A stretch of DNA of 46,580 nucleotides, taken from positions 1 to 46,580 of the forward strand of contig NZ_ATZA01000047.1 of the NCBI RefSeq assembly GCF_000427965.1. The letters are read 5' to 3'. Below the pieces are notes generated by a model. It ran no database searches, was not told the origin of the DNA, and saw only the letters and a list, made by a program, of their open reading frames with translations. Every line of letters starts with the position of its first letter. Position 1 is the stretch's first letter. Position numbers and translations under genes: made by a program. Below, in pieces: positions 43,830 to 46,580 of this stretch. The DNA is from Olivibacter sitiensis DSM 17696. GTDB lineage: Bacteria > Bacteroidota > Bacteroidia > Sphingobacteriales > Sphingobacteriaceae.

Positions 43830-43889
43830 GCGATACAAAGATAATAAATTGTTCCCATATTGGGAATCCTATAGGCGGTTCGATGTCTA
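43727..43889. repeat. 163-bp direct repeat, left copy
   Basis: Covers the higB 5' end and its promoter. Its partner is 46101-46264 in the same orientation. Both begin AGTTGCTCCTTTCC and end with a GTGTCTA/ATGTCTA segment. The inner 30 of 34 higB codons give identical residues in both copies. Confidence 0.85.
43836..43866 (-). promoter_or_regulatory. higBA promoter and candidate HigA operator
   Basis: TATCTTTG on the minus strand (43836-43843) is an exact -7 match, six bases before the higB ATG. TTCCCA-TAT-TGGGAA (43852-43866), a 6-bp-arm palindrome, lies just upstream where a repressor would block polymerase. Confidence 0.5.
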
Positions 43890-43942
43890 TCCAAGTTAGA
43901 TATTTCCAAAGTGCCTTTTTAGGCTCCTAACGCCGAAATTCG

Positions 43943-43990
43943 TCTCAAGTCCTCTATAAAGCGGTTTGAGAACAATCCTACTTTGGGTAC
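43943..43990 (+). pseudogene. Possible decayed tRNA 3' half
   Basis: The 48-base stretch from TCTCAAG to TTGGGTAC matches, in order and spacing, landmarks of the intact tRNA-Leu (TCTCAAA to CTGGGTAC, 50 bases): anticodon-loop TCTCAA, a GGTT-GA T-loop-like segment and the TGGGTAC end. It cannot fold as a tRNA. It is followed by a strong terminator that no plus-strand gene explains. The rest of 43890-44218 shows no gene. Confidence 0.25.
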
Positions 43991-43993
43991 TCG

Positions 43994-44029
43994 AAACTCG
44001 GTAGGTACACGTACCTACCGAGTTTTTTT
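43994..44029 (+). terminator. Orphan strong terminator in the accessory island
   Basis: AAACTCGGTAGGTAC (43994-44008) pairs with GTACCTACCGAGTTT (44011-44025), followed by Ts to 44029. No plus-strand gene precedes it; instead a tRNA-end-like GGGTACTCGAAA abuts it. It could also terminate minus-strand transcription from the serine hydrolase remnant. Confidence 0.75.
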
Positions 44030-44218
44030 ATACAATCAAAGTTCAACTCATTCATTTTATTCCCTGCGCATCAGCGCATCACTCCTGTATAAACTTAAAA
44101 AATCATTTCTATAAATTTCTCCAATTTGGATGGACACCGTATTAATGGTAACATAATTATTGTTACTTGCCGAGATTTTTGAATTGAGACAATATTAGGA
44201 GCGTAGCACAGGATATCG

Positions 44219-44473
44219 TTATAGCTGATTTTTAAAGCGGCTGTCATTCTTTTCAAGTTCTGGTAAATATTTGATCACGAAATCTTCAGCGGAGGTGATG
44301 ATGCCCTTGTCTATAGCTGTGTCTACCAAGGTTCCTACATACGACTTCGCAATCGAGAAGCTTGGATGTAGCGTACCAGTCTTCAGGTTTTCAGGAAAGT
44401 TTTCGTAAATAATGCTATCACTCTTGGTAATTAGGAAAGTATTGGAATTGGTGTCAACTAAGATGGAGTCCAT
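44219..44473 (-). pseudogene. Truncated serine beta-lactamase-like hydrolase
   Basis: 84 residues matching only the N-terminal core of class C beta-lactamase-related serine hydrolases: TFLITKSDSIIYENF, then HPSFSIAKSYVGTLVDTAIDKG with the S-x-x-K motif SIAK, then SAEDFVIKYLPEL and DSRF. Full proteins have 350 or more residues, with a signal region before and a Tyr motif and KTG after. Here the frame stops right after RFKNQL, where IRHLL would be expected, and there is no signal peptide. It is a remnant. Confidence 0.75.
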
Positions 44474-44593
44474 ATACTTGGATGGTTTTCGGTACTACAG
44501 TTAGTTCGTTGCCGAATAAATCTGAAAAGTGTGACTACCCTTGGTTTTCTCTCTTCGCAAATTTCGCGCTAAGCATGTTTTCACAAAATAGAT

Positions 44594-44632
44594 TTGTTTT
44601 ATTGTACAACTTGTAGTACGTTTGTGTGTACA
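44594..44632 (+). promoter_or_regulatory. Promoter and TGTACA operator pair of the yefM-yoeB-type operon
   Basis: TTG at 44594-44596, a 20-base spacer and TACGTTTG at 44617-44624 form a consensus promoter. TGTACA at 44603-44608 (in ATTGTACAA) and 44627-44632 (in TGTACAAT) flank the -7 element as an inverted pair 24 bases apart. TGTACA is the known operator core of the E. coli YefM-YoeB system, so autoregulation is likely. Confidence 0.6.
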
Positions 44633-44644
44633 ATAAATATAATT

Positions 44645-44920
44645 ATGAAAGCTGTAACTATTTCTTCTTTAAGAACAAATATGAAAACCTATTTCGATGA
44701 GGTAAGTACGACAGAAGACATTCTCATTATTCCTCGTAATAATAATGAGGATGATGCGGTTGTAGTTATATCTATTAAAGAATATAATTCGCTAATAGAG
44801 ACTGCCCATCTTATGTCTACTGAAGCTAACCGTAAGCGCTTAGAACGCTCAATCGAGCAATTGAAAAAGGGTAAAATGAAATCTTTTTCTCTGGAAGATG
44901 AAAGTCTTGTAAAGGCATAA
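44645..44920 (+). CDS. YefM/Phd-type antitoxin
   Basis: The frame is open from 44594, but that codon lies in the promoter; ATG 44645 gives MKAVTISSLRTNMKTYFDEV, the standard Phd/YefM start. 91 residues: an N-terminal DNA-binding and dimer domain (ILIIPRNNNEDDAVVVISIKEYNSLIET) and a C-terminal disordered tail for toxin binding. It neutralises the YoeB-like toxin two bases downstream and represses the operon. Confidence 0.92.
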   Translation: MKAVTISSLRTNMKTYFDEVSTTEDILIIPRNNNEDDAVVVISIKEYNSLIETAHLMSTEANRKRLERSIEQLKKGKMKSFSLEDESLVKA

Positions 44921-44922
44921 TA

Positions 44923-45201
44923 ATGAATATAGAATTTACTCCTGAAGCTTGGGAGGATTTGGAATATTGGATGGATAACGACAAAGAGGCGGAAAAAAAG
45001 ATTCGTGATTTATTGAAAGAAATTAAGCGAACACCATTTCATGGCATTGGGAAACCAGAACCGTTGAAGCATAGCTTAAAAGGTTTTTGGTCGAGAAGGA
45101 TAACAGGAGAACACAGGTTGGTTTATCAGGTTTCGGGAACCAAAGGTAAAGATCAAACATGTTCAGTGATCCAATGCAGATTTCATTACGATGATAAATG
45201 A
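44923..45201 (+). CDS. YoeB/Txe-type mRNA interferase toxin
   Basis: 92 residues, the normal YoeB size. Residues equivalent to the catalytic set of E. coli YoeB are in place: Glu46 (GKPEPLKH), Arg65 (EHRLVY) and the C-terminal His-Tyr (RFHYDD, about 88-89). The WSRRITGEHRLVYQV signature is clear. It cleaves mRNA in the ribosomal A site. Two bases separate it from the antitoxin gene. A tail of GTKGKDQT before the last strand is a small insertion relative to the shortest family members. Confidence 0.93.
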   Translation: MNIEFTPEAWEDLEYWMDNDKEAEKKIRDLLKEIKRTPFHGIGKPEPLKHSLKGFWSRRITGEHRLVYQVSGTKGKDQTCSVIQCRFHYDDK

Positions 45202-45405
45202 TGCATTTACCATATTCGATACCTTAATCCTTGGCTTCAGATGCGATTTGATAGTCCTAAATTCGTGATGGCCAATGATTGAACTACACAGATCTGTATC
45301 TCGGTGGCATTCCGGGACGCTACATTTCCTAAGACCGTAATCTTCTTCAAACTGTCTATTAAATCGTTCGACAATAGTTTCGTTGGGAGTACCGAAAACG
45401 AATGA

Positions 45406-45442
45406 CCGTAAGTTCAACGTATGTTGGGTTTACGGTTTTTTT
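45406..45442 (+). terminator. tRNA-Leu-type terminator copy
   Basis: CCGTA...TACGG palindrome (45406-45435) followed by seven Ts. 24 of 30 bases equal the tRNA-Leu terminator at 43129-43158, and every difference keeps pairing (one compensated pair, the rest G-T). It is preceded by TGGGAGTACCGAAAA, like TGGGTACGAAAA after the tRNA. It lies 205 bases after yoeB; the 45202-45405 stretch holds no gene I can support. Confidence 0.75.
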
Positions 45443-45472
45443 GTTATAGATGATTATTTGGTGGAATTTTTA

Positions 45473-45480
45473 TAAATTTG
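45473..45480 (+). promoter_or_regulatory. Putative -7 element for vapBC
   Basis: TAAATTTG matches TAnnTTTG exactly, five bases before the ATG at 45486. As with rnhA and higB, this spacing implies a leaderless or nearly leaderless transcript. Confidence 0.4.
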
Positions 45481-45485
45481 TTATT

Positions 45486-45701
45486 ATGGAAAGGCTAGTT
45501 ATCAATATCCCCGAAAGCAAAAGTTCTTTGGTAAAGCAAATACTTAAAGGGTTGGGTGTGACCATTCAACAGGAAAGCAAATCTAACTCATCCATTTACA
45601 AAAAAAAACTGACTAAAGTAACAACTTGGTCTGATGAAGACGTCAACATTTTAGAGGAAAGTAAGAAAGCCTTTGGGGATTTCAAGCCACAACAATGGTA
45701 A
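45486..45701 (+). CDS. VapB-type small antitoxin
   Basis: ATG 45486 (MERLVINIPESKSSLVKQIL) is preferred over the 45450 codon, which lies before the promoter. 71 residues: a short N-terminal beta/helical segment and a charged C-terminal tail ending FGDFKPQQW. Sequence similarity to named antitoxins is weak; the call rests on size, composition and a 7-base overlap with the PIN toxin. Confidence 0.75.
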   Translation: MERLVINIPESKSSLVKQILKGLGVTIQQESKSNSSIYKKKLTKVTTWSDEDVNILEESKKAFGDFKPQQW

Positions 45702-46069
45702 TTGACACCAGTATATTCATCGAGCATCTTCGATCTAAAGATAAAAAAGTTACCATGCTGTATCGCCTTTCGGATCAACCTTATTTATACATTTCCGCAG
45801 TTTCGCTTTATGAATTGCATATGGGAGCTACAACAAAGGAAAAAGAACATGATGTGAAAATGTTGACAGAAGACCTTACGGTTCTCCCTTTTACAGACGC
45901 CGTTTCTATCAAGGCAGCCCAAATCTATCATAAATTAAGACTCAATAATCAAATGATAGAATTTAGAGACATATTTATTGCAGCTACCTGTATAGTGAAC
46001 GAACTACCTATTGTCACATTCAACAAAAAGCACTTCAAACGTATTGAAGGATTAAAAATCATGAAGTAG
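45695..46069 (+). CDS. vapC: VapC-type PIN-domain ribonuclease toxin
   Basis: 124 residues of a PIN domain. Metal-binding acids are D4 (MVIDTSIFIEHL), E40 (SLYELHMG) and D92 (FRDIFIAA); the last motif is VTFNKKHF with Asn110 where Asp is common. It would cleave tRNA or rRNA when released from the antitoxin. It overlaps the antitoxin gene by seven bases. The truncated higB copy begins 31 bases after its stop, in the opposite orientation. Confidence 0.9.
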   Translation: MVIDTSIFIEHLRSKDKKVTMLYRLSDQPYLYISAVSLYELHMGATTKEKEHDVKMLTEDLTVLPFTDAVSIKAAQIYHKLRLNNQMIEFRDIFIAATCIVNELPIVTFNKKHFKRIEGLKIMK

Positions 46070-46100
46070 TTATTCGACAACAATTCTGCTTTCATTTTCA

Positions 46101-46203
46101 AGTTGCTCCTTTCCACTTCCTGATACCATGATTTCAAAGCCTGCTCGCTGTCAGCATGCCGCTGCCAAAAATGCCTTAGCGTACTTCTTGAAAAGATCTT
46201 CAT
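46101..46203 (-). pseudogene. Truncated second higB
   Basis: From ATG 46203 the frame reads MKIFSRSTLRHFWQRHADSE and on to YQEVERSN: 34 codons, 30 identical to the intact HigB. Homology then stops, and the continuing frame (to 45949) runs antisense through the vapC 3' end. The RNA-binding C-terminal half and any higA partner are missing, so it is a relic. Confidence 0.85.
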
Positions 46204-46264
46204 GCGATACGAAGATAATAAATGGTTCCCGTATTGGGAAATTCCATAGGCGGTTTGGTGTCTA
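46101..46264. repeat. 164-bp direct repeat, right copy
   Basis: Partner of 43727-43889. Left end is at AGTTGCTCC; the right end is lost at the IS30 element edge. The TTCCC-GTAT-TGGGAA operator-like palindrome is kept, but the -7 equivalent reads TATCTTCG instead of TATCTTTG. Confidence 0.85.
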
Positions 46265-46271
46265 GGTAGAT

Positions 46272-46580
46272 TCAACTCACCAATGCAACATTTTGGTCTA
46301 AGGTAGCATAAAAAATGCTCTTGGGGTTTTGGTAATCTAGTTTTTTTCTTGGCCTTGCATTGATTTTGTACTGTATGTTTCTGATATCCTGCCAGTTGAA
46401 GTCGTCAAACGACTGTTTTTTTGGTATGTACTGCCTGATGAGCTTGTTGGTGTTCTCGTTGGTACCCCTTTCCCAGGAGGAATAGGGGTGTGCGAAGAAG
46501 AAATCGGCCTTCAGTTTCTTTGCGATCAGCTTGTGCCGGGCGAACTCGGTGCCGTTGTCGGAGGTGATGGTGTGGACGCA
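46272..46580 (-). CDS. IS30-family transposase, C-terminal part, cut by window edge
   Basis: 102 codons to a TGA at 46272-46274, open to the window edge. The translation carries the IS30 catalytic core: TITSDNGTEFARH (second Asp), then FFFAHPYSSWERGTNEN with the catalytic Glu in WERGTNENTN, then LIRQYIPK and the C-terminal NARPRKKLDYQNP. This is the typical end of IS30 transposases. The element's end is at about 46265-46271, where it truncates the right copy of the higB repeat. Confidence 0.92.
   Translation of the reverse strand, partial: CVHTITSDNGTEFARHKLIAKKLKADFFFAHPYSSWERGTNENTNKLIRQYIPKKQSFDDFNWQDIRNIQYKINARPRKKLDYQNPKSIFYATLDQNVALVS

Noticed and set aside
45163-45417. 84-codon minus-strand ORF (FEEDYGLRKCSVPECHRD) after yoeB
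   Set aside because: It starts with TTG inside the terminator region, overlaps the yoeB 3' end and matches no family I know. It may be a gene fragment, but I cannot support a call.
43129-45442. CRISPR array suggested by repeated palindromes
   Set aside because: Only two or three diverged hairpins more than 800 bases apart, with genes between them and no cas genes; they fit terminators.
45949-46275. Full 108-codon minus-strand ORF covering the second higB start
   Set aside because: Only the 46101-46203 part is homologous to HigB; the upstream extension is promoter DNA and the downstream part is antisense to vapC.

Overview
The window looks like a chromosomal segment of a Bacteroidota bacterium, most likely Sphingobacteriaceae-like (Pedobacter, Sphingobacterium, Olivibacter or Parapedobacter type). 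The evidence is a SusC/SusD polysaccharide utilisation locus (PUL) with a hybrid-two-component-type regulator, many lipoprotein signals, and promoters of the Bacteroidota form TTG-N19-TAnnTTTG seen repeatedly upstream of genes. The assignment below phylum level is inference. Both edges are insertion sequences: the 5' end of an IS4-family (DUF4372) transposase on the left, and the 3' end of an IS30-family transposase on the right.

Layout. 1-260: IS4 edge and hairpin. 271-1653: transglutaminase-like lipoprotein with unusual base composition. 1736-11227: mostly housekeeping and single genes: UbiA-like membrane protein, secreted xylose-isomerase-like TIM barrel, LEA-like lipoprotein, folD, lepA, fructosamine-kinase-like protein, CBM9-like protein, secreted alpha/beta hydrolase, rnhA and nagA. 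11532-29016: a PUL with susC, susD, DUF3823 lipoprotein, GH127, glutaminase-A-like (DUF4965-type) protein, GH2, GH43, then a sensor kinase and a receiver-AraC regulator. 29227-31849: OmpA-family lipoprotein and guaB. 32162-37194: sugar-oxidation cluster with an MFS nucleoside-type permease, GMC oxidoreductase, Tat-exported Gfo/Idh/MocA protein and gluconate-2-dehydrogenase subunit 3 (Tat lipoprotein). 37243-42895: topoisomerase IB, tRNA1(Val) methyltransferase, DUF2892 protein, unknown membrane protein, dxr and rseP.

43036-46580 is an accessory island beginning at a tRNA-Leu(CAA) gene. It holds higBA, a truncated serine beta-lactamase-like gene, yefM/yoeB-type and vapBC-type toxin-antitoxin pairs, a truncated second higB lying in a 163-bp direct repeat, and the IS30 edge. 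Three cassettes resembling a tRNA 3' end plus Rho-independent hairpin punctuate it, as if the tRNA locus had been duplicated or used repeatedly as an insertion site.

How the genes work together. In the PUL, SusC/SusD bind and import a glycan. GH127 (beta-L-arabinofuranosidase family), GH43 (arabinan/arabinofuranoside family) and GH2 would trim it, suggesting an arabinose-containing plant polymer. The sensor and response regulator together have the length and domain order of a single HTCS protein but are separated by one in-frame TGA codon. This is the most striking single observation. The 33-37 kb cluster matches the family set used for periplasmic oxidation of sugars or glycosides at C3.
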